Below are positions 53,236 to 62,306 of a stretch of 64,000 nt of DNA, in pieces. Numbering within the stretch: position 1 is the first letter of the stretch; each line of letters starts with the position of its first letter. A model generated the notes under the pieces. It did no database searches and was not told the DNA's origin. It saw nothing but the letters and a program-made list of their open reading frames with translations. The stretch comes from Massilia sp. IC2-278. GTDB lineage: Bacteria; Pseudomonadota; Gammaproteobacteria; Burkholderiales; Burkholderiaceae_D. Position numbers and translations under genes: made by a program. The stretch is from assembly GCF_020708045.1 (NCBI RefSeq), contig NZ_JAJFES010000005.1:90538-154537 (forward strand). Direction: 5' to 3'.

Positions 53236-53820
53236 ATGGACCTCGCATTGAAACGCCAGCTCGAACAACTCGCCGACTTCGGCAACACGAACGACGCCGC
53301 CGTCGGCAAGAGCGGCACGCGCATGCTGAACATCACGCCCGACACCGGCGAATTCCTGTCCGTGCTGGTGCGCGCGACGGTGGCGCGCCGCGTGCTGGAA
53401 ATCGGCACCTCGAACGCCTACTCGACGCTGTGGCTGGCCGACGCCGCGCGCGCCATCGGCGGCGCCGTGACGACGATCGAGCGCGCGCCGGACAAGGTGG
53501 CGATGGCGCGCGAAAACATCGCCACGGCCGGCCTGGACGGCGTCATCACGCAAGTCGAAGGCGACGCCGGCGCCTGGCTGGCGCAGGCGCCGGACGCCTC
53601 GGCTGACCTGGTCTTCCTCGATTCGGCGCGCAGCCTGTATCTCGCCTGGTGGCCGGACTTGCGCCGCGTGCTGCGCGCGGGCGGCTTGCTGGTGGTCGAC
53701 AACGCGAGCTCGCATGCACACGAGATGGCGGACTTCGTCGCCGCGGTAAAGGACGACGCCGCCTTCAGCACCAGCCTGGTCCCGGTCGGCAAGGGCGAAT
53801 TCCTGGCCGTGAAGACCTGA
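53236..53820 (+). CDS. SAM-dependent O-methyltransferase (class I, COMT-like)
   Basis: A 194-residue methyltransferase of the bacterial O-methyltransferase type (Methyltransf_3/24). ATG 53236 follows AAGGAA and gives a normal family N-terminus. Motif I is VLEIGTSNAYSTLWLADA, motif II region ERAPDKVAMARENI, the metal/substrate strand reads LVFLDSARSLYLAWWPDLRRVLRAGGLLVVDN. Substrate is unknown. It converges on the MHYT kinase gene with only 17 bases between stops. Confidence 0.85.
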   Translation: MDLALKRQLEQLADFGNTNDAAVGKSGTRMLNITPDTGEFLSVLVRATVARRVLEIGTSNAYSTLWLADAARAIGGAVTTIERAPDKVAMARENIATAGLDGVITQVEGDAGAWLAQAPDASADLVFLDSARSLYLAWWPDLRRVLRAGGLLVVDNASSHAHEMADFVAAVKDDAAFSTSLVPVGKGEFLAVKT

Positions 53821-53837
53821 CTGCCCCTGCCTGAAAT

Positions 53838-55847
53838 TCAGGACTTGAATTCAGGACTTGACGGTGTGCGCGCCGCCAGCGCCGCGGGCCGCAGCGCCGC
53901 CACCGCCTCGACCAGCAGGCTCGGGGTGACCGGCTTGACCAGGTAATCGGTAAAGCCGTTGGCGCAGGCGCGGTCGCGGTCTTCCTTGCGCGCAAAGGCG
54001 GACAGGGCCAGCGCCGGCATCAGGCACAGCCCGGTGTCGTCGAGGTTGCGCAGGCGCCCGATGAATTCGAAGCCATCCATGCCCGGCATGCCGATGTCGC
54101 TGATCAAGAGTTGCGGGCGTTCCACGCGCAGCAGCTCGAACGCCTCCTGCGGCGTGCGCGCCACGGCGACGTGGGCGCCGGCCCCGGCCAGGATGGTGCG
54201 CAGCATCTCGAGCGAATCGTGATCGTCGTCCAGCGCCAGCACGCGCATGCCGGACAAGTCGGGCAAGACTCCCGCGCCAGGGTGCGCGCCGTCTTCGCCG
54301 GATGCGGCCGGCGCCAGGCTCCAGTCGGGCAGCGCCGGCTGCAGCGGCAGGCAGACGGTGAAGCTGGCGCCCTGCCCTTCGCCGGCACTGTCGACCGTCA
54401 CCGTGCCGCCGTGCAGCTCCACCAGCTGGCGCACGATCGACAGGCCCAGCCCGAGGCCGCCGTGCTGGCGCGTGGTCGAGGTGTCGGCCTGGCGGAAGCG
54501 GTCGAACACGTGCGGCAGGAAGTCGGCGTGGATGCCGGCGCCGTTGTCGCGCACCCGGATCGCCACCTGCTCGCCCTCGCGCCACAGCGCCACCTCCACC
54601 AGGCCGCCGCCGGGCGTGAACTTGACCGCGTTCGACACCAGGTTCCACATCACCTGCTGCATGCGGCCGCTGTCGGCCAGCACCGGACCCGCTTCCTCGT
54701 CGAGCTCGGCCTCCAGGCGGATGCGCTTGGCCATCGCGGTCGGGCGCAGCGATTCGACCACGGCGCCGACGAATTCGGCCGGCTTCACCGGCTGCAGGTC
54801 GAGCCTTACCTTGCCCGACAGGATGCGGCTCATGTCGAGCAAATCGTCGATCAGCTGCACCTGCACGCGCGCATTGCGCTCGATGGTGTCGAGCCCCTTG
54901 CGCAGCATCTCCTCGCTCGGCGCCTGCTTTTGCGCCAGCAGCTGCGACCAGCCGAGGATGGCATTGAGCGGCGTGCGCAGTTCGTGCGACACGGTGGACA
55001 GGAATTCGTCCTTCAGCTGGTTGATGCGCTCGGCCTCGACGCGGGCCTCGACTTCCTGCAGGTACAGGGCCTTGCGCTCCTCGGCCACGGCCAGCGAAGC
55101 GTCCAGGCTGGCGGCGCGCGCCTGCAGGCGCGCATCGAGCACCGAGAACAGCAAGGCCACGACCAGCAGGCCGACGATGACGGCGGTGACGATCAGCGCC
55201 AGGTTCTGCTGGCCGATCAAGCCGGTGGCCGCGCGGCACACGCTCCCTTCCGGGAAGCCGGCGGCGGCCATGCCGGTGTAGTGCATGCCGGCGACGGCAA
55301 AACCCATCACCACGGCGGCCGCCGATTGCGCCACCCAGGCGCCGGCCGTGCCCTGGCGCAGGCGGAAGGCGATCCACAGCGCGCCGGCGGCGGACCCGAC
55401 GGCAATCAGCACCGACAGCGCAAACAGCCAGGGATCGTAGTCGATGGCCGGCGACATGCGTATCGCCGCCATGCCGGTGTAGTGCATGGCGTTGATGCCC
55501 AGGCCCATCAGGAGTGCGCTCGAGGCCAGGTCGCGCGGGCGCAGCAGCGGCGCGCGCAGCTGCCACAGCGCCATGCCGGACACCAGCACCGGCAGCAGCA
55601 GCGACAGCAGGGTCAGCGGCACGTCATAGCCCAGCGGGATCGGCAGGCTGAAGGCAAGCATGCCGATGAAGTGCATGGCCCAGATGCCGCTGCCCATGGC
55701 CAGCGCTCCGCCCGCGGTCCAGGCCAGGCTGGCGGCGCCATGCGCCTGCTTGACACGGCCGGCCACGCTGAGCGCGGTGTACGACGCGAAGATCGCCACC
55801 AGCACCGAGACCAGCACCAGGGATGGGTCGTAACGTCCTATGAGCAT
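53838..55847 (-). CDS. MHYT-domain hybrid sensor histidine kinase
   Basis: A 669-residue membrane kinase from ATG 55847. Residues 1-235 have seven predicted helices with three MHYT signatures (WAMHFIGM at 57-63, NAMHYTGM at 119-126, AGMHYTGM at 187-193), thought to bind copper and sense a diatomic gas. A linker coil (240-280) leads to the HisKA domain (His288 in STVSHELRTPLN), the ATPase domain (N box WNLVSNAVKFTPGG, DNGAGI, GLGLGLSIV) and a C-terminal receiver domain (phospho-Asp584 in LISDIGMPGMDGFE, Lys in DYLVKPVT). AGGAG is 12 bases before the ATG. It may phosphorelay to another protein; none is adjacent. Confidence 0.9.
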   Translation of the reverse strand: MLIGRYDPSLVLVSVLVAIFASYTALSVAGRVKQAHGAASLAWTAGGALAMGSGIWAMHFIGMLAFSLPIPLGYDVPLTLLSLLLPVLVSGMALWQLRAPLLRPRDLASSALLMGLGINAMHYTGMAAIRMSPAIDYDPWLFALSVLIAVGSAAGALWIAFRLRQGTAGAWVAQSAAAVVMGFAVAGMHYTGMAAAGFPEGSVCRAATGLIGQQNLALIVTAVIVGLLVVALLFSVLDARLQARAASLDASLAVAEERKALYLQEVEARVEAERINQLKDEFLSTVSHELRTPLNAILGWSQLLAQKQAPSEEMLRKGLDTIERNARVQVQLIDDLLDMSRILSGKVRLDLQPVKPAEFVGAVVESLRPTAMAKRIRLEAELDEEAGPVLADSGRMQQVMWNLVSNAVKFTPGGGLVEVALWREGEQVAIRVRDNGAGIHADFLPHVFDRFRQADTSTTRQHGGLGLGLSIVRQLVELHGGTVTVDSAGEGQGASFTVCLPLQPALPDWSLAPAASGEDGAHPGAGVLPDLSGMRVLALDDDHDSLEMLRTILAGAGAHVAVARTPQEAFELLRVERPQLLISDIGMPGMDGFEFIGRLRNLDDTGLCLMPALALSAFARKEDRDRACANGFTDYLVKPVTPSLLVEAVAALRPAALAARTPSSPEFKS

Positions 55848-56070
55848 GGGGTGATGGGTCTCCTGCAGTGCGGCTTGCCGGCCGGACTCGTTAGCGTAAA
55901 TACATCCGCGCCCGCAGTATAAACCCGCTTGAGCCAGACGCATCAAAAGACGGCAATATTTCCGTAAAGATACATCGAAATCGGCATTCCCCCGCTTACA
56001 GTTGCTTACGAATGCATAACCGCAGCTAACGCCAGGTCGCGACAGAATTGCTGGCAGAAAGGAAACCACC

Positions 56071-57489
56071 ATGCCATTTCGCCGCCTCGCCCTGCTCGTT
56101 TCGCTATCCTGTGCCGCCCTGTCCTGCGCCGCCCCGGCCCATGCCGCCGACAACGCCTCCGTCACCCTGCCCAAGGAAGAGCTCGACCAGCTGATCGCGG
56201 CGTATGCGCTGGTGAAGTCGCAGTACGTGGAAGCGCCCGACGAGCGCAAGCTCCTGCAGGCCGCCATCGGCGGCATGCTCGCTTCGCTCGATCCGCACTC
56301 GCAATACCTCGGCAAGGACGAGCTGGCCGGGCTGGAACAGGACCGGCTGGGAGAATACGTGGGCATCGGTGTCGAGGTCGAAGTCGAGGAAGGCCAGATG
56401 CAGGTGGTCGCCGTTGCCGACGACGGCCCGGCGGCGCAGGCCGGCATCGAAAGCGGCGACACCCTCGTTTCGCTGAACGGCGAGGCCATCATGCGCATGC
56501 GTCCGGCGGAACTGGAAAAGCGCATGCGCGGCGTGCCCGGCACCGCGCTGACGCTGGGCCTGCGCCGGGGCGGCAAGGGCGACGTGCGCAGCGTCGACGT
56601 GACGCGCGCCGCGCTGCGCGCCGACACGGTGCGCACCCGCATGGCCGCGCCAGGCGTGGCCTGGATCCGCATCTCGCGCTTCGAGGGCCGCACCGCCGCC
56701 GATTTGACCGCAGCCCTGGCCACGCTCGACGCGGCCGGCGCGCCGCGCGGCGTCGTGCTCGACCTGCGCAACGATCCGGGCGGGCTGGTAACGGCCGCCG
56801 TCGGCGTGGCCGGCGCCTTCTTGCCGCCGGATGCGCTGCTGTTCACGGCGCGCGGACGCATGGCCGGCGCCGAGAGCCGGGTCACGGTCGCTCCGCGCTA
56901 CTACCGCGGGCCGGGCGAACCCGACGTGCTGGCCGGCCTGCCCGCCTGGACCCGCACGGTGCCGCTGGCGGTGCTGGTCAACGGCGGCTCGGCCTCATCG
57001 GCGGAGCTGGTGGCCGGCGCCCTGCAGGACCATGGCCGCGCGCGGATCGTCGGCACGCCGAGCTTCGGCAAGGGTTCGATCCAGACCGTGTTCCCGCTGT
57101 CGGAGGACAGCGCCGTGAAGATGACGGTGGCGCGCTACTTCACGCCGCGGGGGCGCGAGATCCAGGCGCGCGGCATCGTGCCCGACGTGCCGGTGGCGCC
57201 GCTGCGCGGCAGAAGCGACGCCGAAGGCCTGGTGCTGCGCGAGGCCGACCTGGAACACCACCTGGCGCCGACGCTGCCGGCCCAGGACGGCGCCGCTGCC
57301 GCTGCGCAGGCCAGGCGCGCCGCGCCGGAAAGCACGCGCCTGTTCGGCAGCGGCGACGACCTGGCCCTGGCCACGGCGGTGCGCATGCTGGCGCCCGACC
57401 TTGGCCTGGCGTACGAAGCCGGCGCCCTGCTGCGCAAGCTGGGCCTCAAAATCGAAGCCTCGGCCCAGGCCGTGGCAAAAAGCCTATAA
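56071..57489 (+). CDS. S41-family C-terminal processing peptidase
   Basis: A 472-residue periplasmic protease. Signal peptide to about residue 26 (AHAA). A N-terminal segment (LPKEELDQLIAAYALVKSQYVEAPDERKLLQAAIGGMLASLDPHSQYL) leads to the PDZ domain (about 100-180, EYVGIGVEVEVEEGQMQVVAVADDGPAAQAGIESGDTL) and the S41 core (VAWIRISRFEG, VLDLRNDPGGLVTAAV, Ser in NGGSASSAELVAGALQD, Lys in GTPSFGKGSIQ). The Ser/Lys dyad is intact. The C-terminal tail is Ala-rich and unusual. The stop TAA overlaps the first bases of the adjacent inverted-repeat element. Confidence 0.9.
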   Translation: MPFRRLALLVSLSCAALSCAAPAHAADNASVTLPKEELDQLIAAYALVKSQYVEAPDERKLLQAAIGGMLASLDPHSQYLGKDELAGLEQDRLGEYVGIGVEVEVEEGQMQVVAVADDGPAAQAGIESGDTLVSLNGEAIMRMRPAELEKRMRGVPGTALTLGLRRGGKGDVRSVDVTRAALRADTVRTRMAAPGVAWIRISRFEGRTAADLTAALATLDAAGAPRGVVLDLRNDPGGLVTAAVGVAGAFLPPDALLFTARGRMAGAESRVTVAPRYYRGPGEPDVLAGLPAWTRTVPLAVLVNGGSASSAELVAGALQDHGRARIVGTPSFGKGSIQTVFPLSEDSAVKMTVARYFTPRGREIQARGIVPDVPVAPLRGRSDAEGLVLREADLEHHLAPTLPAQDGAAAAAQARRAAPESTRLFGSGDDLALATAVRMLAPDLGLAYEAGALLRKLGLKIEASAQAVAKSL

Positions 57490-57646
57490 GTACTCGCCCA
57501 TAAATAAATGTGTTTTTGGCTGCCATAACCGGCGCGTTGCTGCGTTGGCTCGTGCTTGCAGTGCTCGCACTGCGGCGCGCTCGCCGCCTTGCACCGCATC
57601 CGGTTCTGTTTGCCAAAACTCACATTTATTTCCGGTCGAGTACTTA
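57487..57646. mobile_element. MITE-like 160-bp inverted-repeat element
   Basis: Terminal inverted repeats of 34-35 bp (57487-57520 and 57612-57646; about 30 matching positions, with TAAGTACTCG and AAATAAATGTG blocks identical) enclose 91 bases. The inside is rich in palindromes (GCAGTG/CACTGC, AACCGG/CCGGTT) so the whole could fold into one long hairpin. There is no open frame. It starts at the very stop codon of the S41 gene. No transposase is nearby, so it would be a non-autonomous element. Confidence 0.65.
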
Positions 57647-57657
57647 GCGTCAGCAAA

Positions 57658-57686
57658 CTGTCACCTGGCGGTCAAACGCCTGTCAC
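57658..57686 (+). promoter_or_regulatory. Candidate Pho box (three 7-mers at 11-bp spacing)
   Basis: CTGTCAC (57658), CGGTCAA (57669) and CTGTCAC (57680) repeat every 11 bases with four-base gaps, the layout of PhoB direct repeats. The first and last match the CTGTCAY consensus; the middle matches five of seven. They face the HAF gene pair, whose first start is 280 bases downstream. The rest of this 320-base gap holds a TATACT (57763-57768) but no clear -35 and no gene. Confidence 0.5.
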
Positions 57687-57966
57687 ATTCATCGGCCAAC
57701 ATGGCGCCTGTTCACACGAACACGGCAGCTTGCCTGCCCTACCGGCGCCAGCGGTCGGGAAATATACTGGCACCAATTCCTTCCTGAAGATGATCGCGGC
57801 AGTGCGCACGGCGTTTGCAATGCCTGCGTACTGCCGAGCTTTCCGTTTGATCTGGGCCAGAAGCGGCCTCCACACCTGTCCCTAAGCTGGAACGACTGCG
57901 TTCGTCTAGCACCTATTCCTGCGTGGCATGTTGATTGAACGCACGACACTGGATCAGGAGGAACAA

Positions 57967-59988
57967 ATGCAAGCGAGAAATACGAGCGGCAGGCGGCACC
58001 GTGCAGGCCGCAAGCCCTGGCTGTTGCGGCCCCTGGCGGCTGCGGCAGCCGCATCGGTGGCGGCGATGGCGGCGGCTGCCCCCGCCGGCGCACCCGGCAG
58101 CACCGCATCCGGCGGCACGGCGGCGATTCCGAACTACCGCGCCATCCAGCTGTCGCCCTCGAGCGCCTTTGCGGAAATCAACGTCAAGGGCCAGGTCGCG
58201 TTCACCGAATTTTCCGCCGGAACCGGCACCCGGGCCAAGTTCTACGATGGCCATACCGTGCGCGACCTGGGCACCCTCGGCGGCCCGAACGCGGACGTCG
58301 GCGCACTGAACGATTACGGCCAGATCGCCGGCAGCGCCACGGTCGATGCCGCCGGCGAGGTCTACCACGCCTACCGCTGGAGCAAGGCCACAGGCATGGT
58401 CGACCTCAACCCGCCGGGTTCCGGGCGCTCGTTCGGGAATGCCATCAACAACCGCGGCTGGGTTGCCGGCGCCGTCGCCACCGCGCCAGGCCGCTCGCCC
58501 CTGCATGCCTTCCGCTGGACGCCCGCCTCCGGCGTGGTCGACCTCGGCTCCTTCGGCAATGCGTCCAGCGCCAATGCGCTCAACGAAGCCGGCACCGTCG
58601 TCGGCTACTCCGAAGGCCCGGAACTCGGCATCCTCGGCCGCGCCTTCCGCTGGACCGAGGCCGGCGGCCTGCAATCGCTGGTCGGCATCTCGAGCGTGGC
58701 CTCGGAAGGCCTCGACATCAACGAGGCCGGCAAGATCGTCGGCAGCGCCTCGTTCGACACCTCGCTCTCCGACCAGGCCTTCCTGTGGACGCCGGGCGGC
58801 GGCCTGCAGGAAATCGGCACCGCGCCCAGCTACCTCGCGTTTGCCCAGCGCATCAACGAAAAAGGCCTGGTCACGGGCCAGTACTACAGCGCACCGGTCG
58901 ATCCGAACGGCTTCATCTGGAGCCGCGACACCGGCCTGCAGCTGATCGGCACGCCCGGCACCGACACCTCGAACACGGGCGACGTCAACAACCTCGGGCA
59001 GGTGGTCGGCAGCCTGAATGACCGTGCCTTCGCCTGGACGCGCACGGCCGGCGTGGTCGACCTGAACACGCGCATCCCGGGCGCCCCGCCCGAACTCGAG
59101 CTGTGGCAGGCCCAGGCAGTGTCCGACAACGGTTCGATCGCCGCCGTCGGCAACACCGGCCTGGTGCTGCTGGTGCCGAGCGCGGCCTATCACCAGGCGC
59201 CGGTGGCCGCGCCGATCAAGCTCACCGGCCCCACGCGCGTGCATTCCCTGCTGTCGTTCTCGTCCTCGTTCCGCGACGTCGACCTGCGCGACACCCACAA
59301 GGCCACCTGGACCTGGGGCGACGGCGCCAGCGCCGCCGGCACCGTCAGCCAGGCGGCCGGCAGCGGCAACGTCAGCGGCCAGTACGCCTACCGGAAAAGC
59401 GGTATCTACACGGTGCGCCTGAACATCCTCGACAGCGGCGGCCAGGGCACCAGCGTCGAGCGCAAGCTCACGGTATGCGGCTGCAGCAGCGGCGCGGTTG
59501 CCGGCGAAGGCGCCTTCCTGTCGCCGCAAGGCGCCTCGGCGCGCGACACCAAGGGCGCCGGCGTCGCCCGCTTCGCCTTCCTGTCGGAGGCAACGGGCAC
59601 GCGCGCAAAACAAGGCGCGTCCGAAGTCCACTTCAACACCGGCAAGCTGAACTTCCGCAGCACCGCCGTCGACAGCGTAACGGTCGACGGCAAGCGTGTG
59701 CGCTATAGCGGCAGCGGCAGCGTCAACGGTGTGGGCGGCTACCGCTTCACGCTGACGGCGCTGGCCGACGCGGGCACGGCAAAGGACCGCGTCCACGTGC
59801 GCATCACGCATGCCGATGCCCACAGCAAGGCCGAGGTGGTCGACTACGACAACGGCCCGCGCGCCGGCGCCAGGGCGGCCAGCCTCATGGCCGGCGCAGG
59901 CGCCGGTACAAGCACGTCGGCCGAAGGCAGCGCCGTGCTCGGCGACAGGGCGATCGTGTTCGGCGGGCCGTCGGCGGGGAGTCAATGA
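57967..59988 (+). CDS. HAF-repeat / PKD-domain exported protein (paralogue 1)
   Basis: A 673-residue protein, ATG 57967 behind AGGAGG. An Ala-rich signal peptide follows a basic start (GRRHRAGRKPWLL). Residues about 80-390 are HAF-type extracellular repeats (DLGTLGGPNADVGALNDYGQIAGSA, FRWTPASGVVDLGSFG, NEAGTVVGYSEGPELGI). A PKD-like domain follows (WTWGDGASAAGTVSQAAGS, GIYTVRLNILDSGG) and a CGC motif leads to a C-terminal beta domain that ends without a membrane anchor. It is probably secreted or surface bound; function unknown. The next gene is a close paralogue with the same start context. Confidence 0.85.
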   Translation: MQARNTSGRRHRAGRKPWLLRPLAAAAAASVAAMAAAAPAGAPGSTASGGTAAIPNYRAIQLSPSSAFAEINVKGQVAFTEFSAGTGTRAKFYDGHTVRDLGTLGGPNADVGALNDYGQIAGSATVDAAGEVYHAYRWSKATGMVDLNPPGSGRSFGNAINNRGWVAGAVATAPGRSPLHAFRWTPASGVVDLGSFGNASSANALNEAGTVVGYSEGPELGILGRAFRWTEAGGLQSLVGISSVASEGLDINEAGKIVGSASFDTSLSDQAFLWTPGGGLQEIGTAPSYLAFAQRINEKGLVTGQYYSAPVDPNGFIWSRDTGLQLIGTPGTDTSNTGDVNNLGQVVGSLNDRAFAWTRTAGVVDLNTRIPGAPPELELWQAQAVSDNGSIAAVGNTGLVLLVPSAAYHQAPVAAPIKLTGPTRVHSLLSFSSSFRDVDLRDTHKATWTWGDGASAAGTVSQAAGSGNVSGQYAYRKSGIYTVRLNILDSGGQGTSVERKLTVCGCSSGAVAGEGAFLSPQGASARDTKGAGVARFAFLSEATGTRAKQGASEVHFNTGKLNFRSTAVDSVTVDGKRVRYSGSGSVNGVGGYRFTLTALADAGTAKDRVHVRITHADAHSKAEVVDYDNGPRAGARAASLMAGAGAGTSTSAEGSAVLGDRAIVFGGPSAGSQ

Positions 59989-60040
59989 GCAATGCGTGAG
60001 CGGGCTGGCGCGCTGCCGCGCGCCGTCCATCGCTAACCGA

Positions 60041-60080
60041 GGGCGCCCGGGCAGGCCGGCATGGCCAGCCCCGGGCGCCC
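60041..60080 (+). other. Intercistronic hairpin between the two HAF genes
   Basis: An 11-bp perfect stem GGGCGCCCGGG/CCCGGGCGCCC (60041-60051, 60070-60080) with an inner GGCC/GGCC step lies between the two paralogues, 21 bases before the second start. There is no U run. It could protect the upstream message from decay or lower expression of the second gene. Confidence 0.6.
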
Positions 60081-60101
60081 GCATGGAATCAGGAGGAACA
60101 A

Positions 60102-62228
60102 ATGCAATCGAACACGACAAGCGGCGCGCCCCACGGCGCCGGCTGGAATCGTTGGCTGCTGTGCCCGCTGATGGGCGCGCTGTCGGCGGCGGCGCTGGCG
60201 GCGTCGGGCGCGGCCATCACGGCGCCTGGCGGTGTTAACGGCACAGCCGCCAACACGGCGGCCAACGCAGTGGCCAATTCAGCGGCCGATTCAGCGGCTA
60301 ATATAGCAGCCAACGCAGCAGCCAATTCAGCTGCCAACGCAACCGCCAACGGCCATCCGCCGGCGCCCGCCGCCACCAACTACCGGGTAGTCCAGTTGTC
60401 GACCCTCGCCCCCGGCGTGGTGAACATCAACGCCAAAGGCCAGGTCACGTTCACGGAAACCGTTCCCGGCACCGACACGCCGCGCGCCAAGTACTACGAC
60501 GGCTACACGGTGCGCGACATCGGCACGTTAGGGGGCACCGGCGGCGCCGTCAGCCAGGGCATCAACGACCGCGGGCAGATCACCGGCAGCGCATCGACGC
60601 CGGGCGGGGCCTACCACGCTTTCCTGTGGAGCAAGGCAACCGGCATGGTCGACATCAACGGGCCCGGCATCAGCATCTCGAACGCCTACGCCCTCAACAA
60701 CAAGGGCTGGGTGACCGGCGCCGCCGCCTTCTCCGGCACCGGGCCGTTCACCGCCTTCCGCTGGACGCCGGCCACCGGCATGGTCAACCTCGGTTCCTTC
60801 GGCAACACCTCCTACGGCTACGACATCAACGATGCCGGCACCGTGGTCGGCTACTCCGAAGGGCCGGAACTCGGCATCGTCGCCAGGGCCTTCAAATGGA
60901 CGCCGTCCGGCGGCCTGCAGTCGCTGGTCGGTACCTCGAGCGTGGTCTCGTCGGCCAACGACATCAACGAGGCCGGGAAGATCGTCGGCAGCGGCACGAA
61001 CGACCTCGCGCTCAACGACCGCGCCCTGCTCTGGACGCCGGCCGGCACGCAGGTCGACCTCGGCGCCGACTCCACCTTCCTCTCGTATGCCGAACACATC
61101 AACGAAAAAGGGCTGGTCATCGGACAGGAAGCCTACAATCCGTTCGAGAGCCTCGGCTTCGTCTGGAGCCGCGAACATGGCATCCTGCGCTTCGGCACGG
61201 CCGACGCCCTGCCCTCGTACGTGACCGACCTGAACAATGCGGGCCAGGTGGTCGGCCGCATCGGCGACCAGGCCATCGTCTGGACCCGCGCCGGCGGCGT
61301 GGTCAACCTGAACACGCGCATCCCCGGCGCGCCGCCCGGGTTGACGCTGTTCCAGGCCGAGGCCGTTTCCGACAACGGTTCCATCGTCGCCATCGGGAGC
61401 ACTGGCCTGGTGCTGCTGGTGCCGAGCGCGGCCTACCACCAGGCGCCGGTGGCCGCGCCGATCGCGCTCACGGGCGCCACGCGCGTCAACGCCCTGCTGT
61501 CGTTCTCGTCCTCGTTCCGCGACGTCGACCTGCGCGACACGCACAAGGCCACCTGGACCTGGGGTGACGGCAGCAGCAGCGTCGGAACCGTGAGCCAGGC
61601 GGCCGGCAGCGGCAACGTCAGCGGCCAGCACGCCTGGCGCAAGACCGGCATCTACACAGTGCGCCTGGACATTCTCGACAGCGGCGGCAAGCATACGGCG
61701 GTCGAGCGCAAGGTGACGATCTGCGGCTGCAGCAGCGCGGTATCCGGCGAGGGCAGCTTCTTCTCGCCCGCCGGCGCACGCAAAGGGGCTACCGGCCTCG
61801 CAGGCGGCATGGCGTCGCGCCACGCCGCTGGCAGTTTCGCCTTTGTCGCCGACGCCGGCAGCGCGCGTCCCGGCGCCGGCCAGGCCGCCGTCGAAGTGAA
61901 CGTGGCCGGCCTGGCGCTGCACAGCACGGCCATCGATGCGCTGGCCGTGAACGGCAAGTGGGTGCAGGTGAGCGGCGTCGGCACCGTGAACGGCAAAGCC
62001 AATTACCGCTTTACGCTTGCCACGGTCGCGGGCGGCAAGAGCGGCGCCGCGGACCGCGTCCGCGTGCGCATCTCGCACCTGGAACCGGGCACGAAAGCCG
62101 AGGTGGTCGACTACGACAACGGCGCCAGCCCGGCCAACAACGCAGTCCAGGCAGGAACGGGCGGCGCGGGCGGCCTGCATGCCGATGGCAGCGTGGTCTT
62201 TGGCGGAGCGCTGTCGCAGCCGCAGTGA
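60102..62228 (+). CDS. HAF-repeat / PKD-domain exported protein (paralogue 2)
   Basis: A 708-residue paralogue of the previous gene, with the same ATCAGGAGGAACAAATGCAA start context. It has the Ala-rich signal region, then an extra low-complexity stretch of nine x-A-x-N/D tetrapeptides (residues 48-83) not present in paralogue 1. HAF repeats (GTLGGTGGAVSQGINDRGQITGSA and similar) and the PKD-like domain (WTWGDGSSSVGTVSQAAGS) follow in the same order, with the VLLVPSAAYHQAPVAAPI and SSSFRDVDLRDTHKA segments almost identical. The CGC motif and C-terminal beta domain are also shared. The pair is a tandem duplication; probable joint transcription from the Pho-box-like region. Confidence 0.85.
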   Translation: MQSNTTSGAPHGAGWNRWLLCPLMGALSAAALAASGAAITAPGGVNGTAANTAANAVANSAADSAANIAANAAANSAANATANGHPPAPAATNYRVVQLSTLAPGVVNINAKGQVTFTETVPGTDTPRAKYYDGYTVRDIGTLGGTGGAVSQGINDRGQITGSASTPGGAYHAFLWSKATGMVDINGPGISISNAYALNNKGWVTGAAAFSGTGPFTAFRWTPATGMVNLGSFGNTSYGYDINDAGTVVGYSEGPELGIVARAFKWTPSGGLQSLVGTSSVVSSANDINEAGKIVGSGTNDLALNDRALLWTPAGTQVDLGADSTFLSYAEHINEKGLVIGQEAYNPFESLGFVWSREHGILRFGTADALPSYVTDLNNAGQVVGRIGDQAIVWTRAGGVVNLNTRIPGAPPGLTLFQAEAVSDNGSIVAIGSTGLVLLVPSAAYHQAPVAAPIALTGATRVNALLSFSSSFRDVDLRDTHKATWTWGDGSSSVGTVSQAAGSGNVSGQHAWRKTGIYTVRLDILDSGGKHTAVERKVTICGCSSAVSGEGSFFSPAGARKGATGLAGGMASRHAAGSFAFVADAGSARPGAGQAAVEVNVAGLALHSTAIDALAVNGKWVQVSGVGTVNGKANYRFTLATVAGGKSGAADRVRVRISHLEPGTKAEVVDYDNGASPANNAVQAGTGGAGGLHADGSVVFGGALSQPQ
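60243..60350 (+). repeat. Nine 12-bp units encoding x-A-x-N/D tetrapeptides
   Basis: Nine units of four codons (ACA GCC GCC AAC and variants) repeat in frame in the second HAF gene. The codon for the second residue is almost always GCx and the fourth is AAC, AAT or GAT. The regular length and synonymous drift suggest slippage expansion followed by divergence. Copy number may vary among strains. Confidence 0.8.
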
Positions 62229-62255
62229 AAGGTGGGCGTCATAGCCCTGGGTAAC

Positions 62256-62292
62256 GGAGCACGCACGAACCGATCCGGTTCGTGCGTGCTCC
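62256..62292. terminator. Long hairpin between convergent HAF and TonB-receptor genes
   Basis: A 17-bp perfect stem (62256-62272 and 62276-62292) with a three-base loop lies 28 bases after the HAF gene and 15 bases after the receptor gene in their own directions. No U run follows either side, so it may work in both directions as a barrier or through Rho. Confidence 0.6.
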
Positions 62293-62306
62293 GAGCATGA
62301 TCCCTC

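Noticed and set aside
57647..57966. Short frames in the gap before the HAF genes (for example from ATG 57701, 28 codons)
   Set aside because: No ribosome site, no hydrophobic or conserved pattern; likely chance frames in a regulatory gap.
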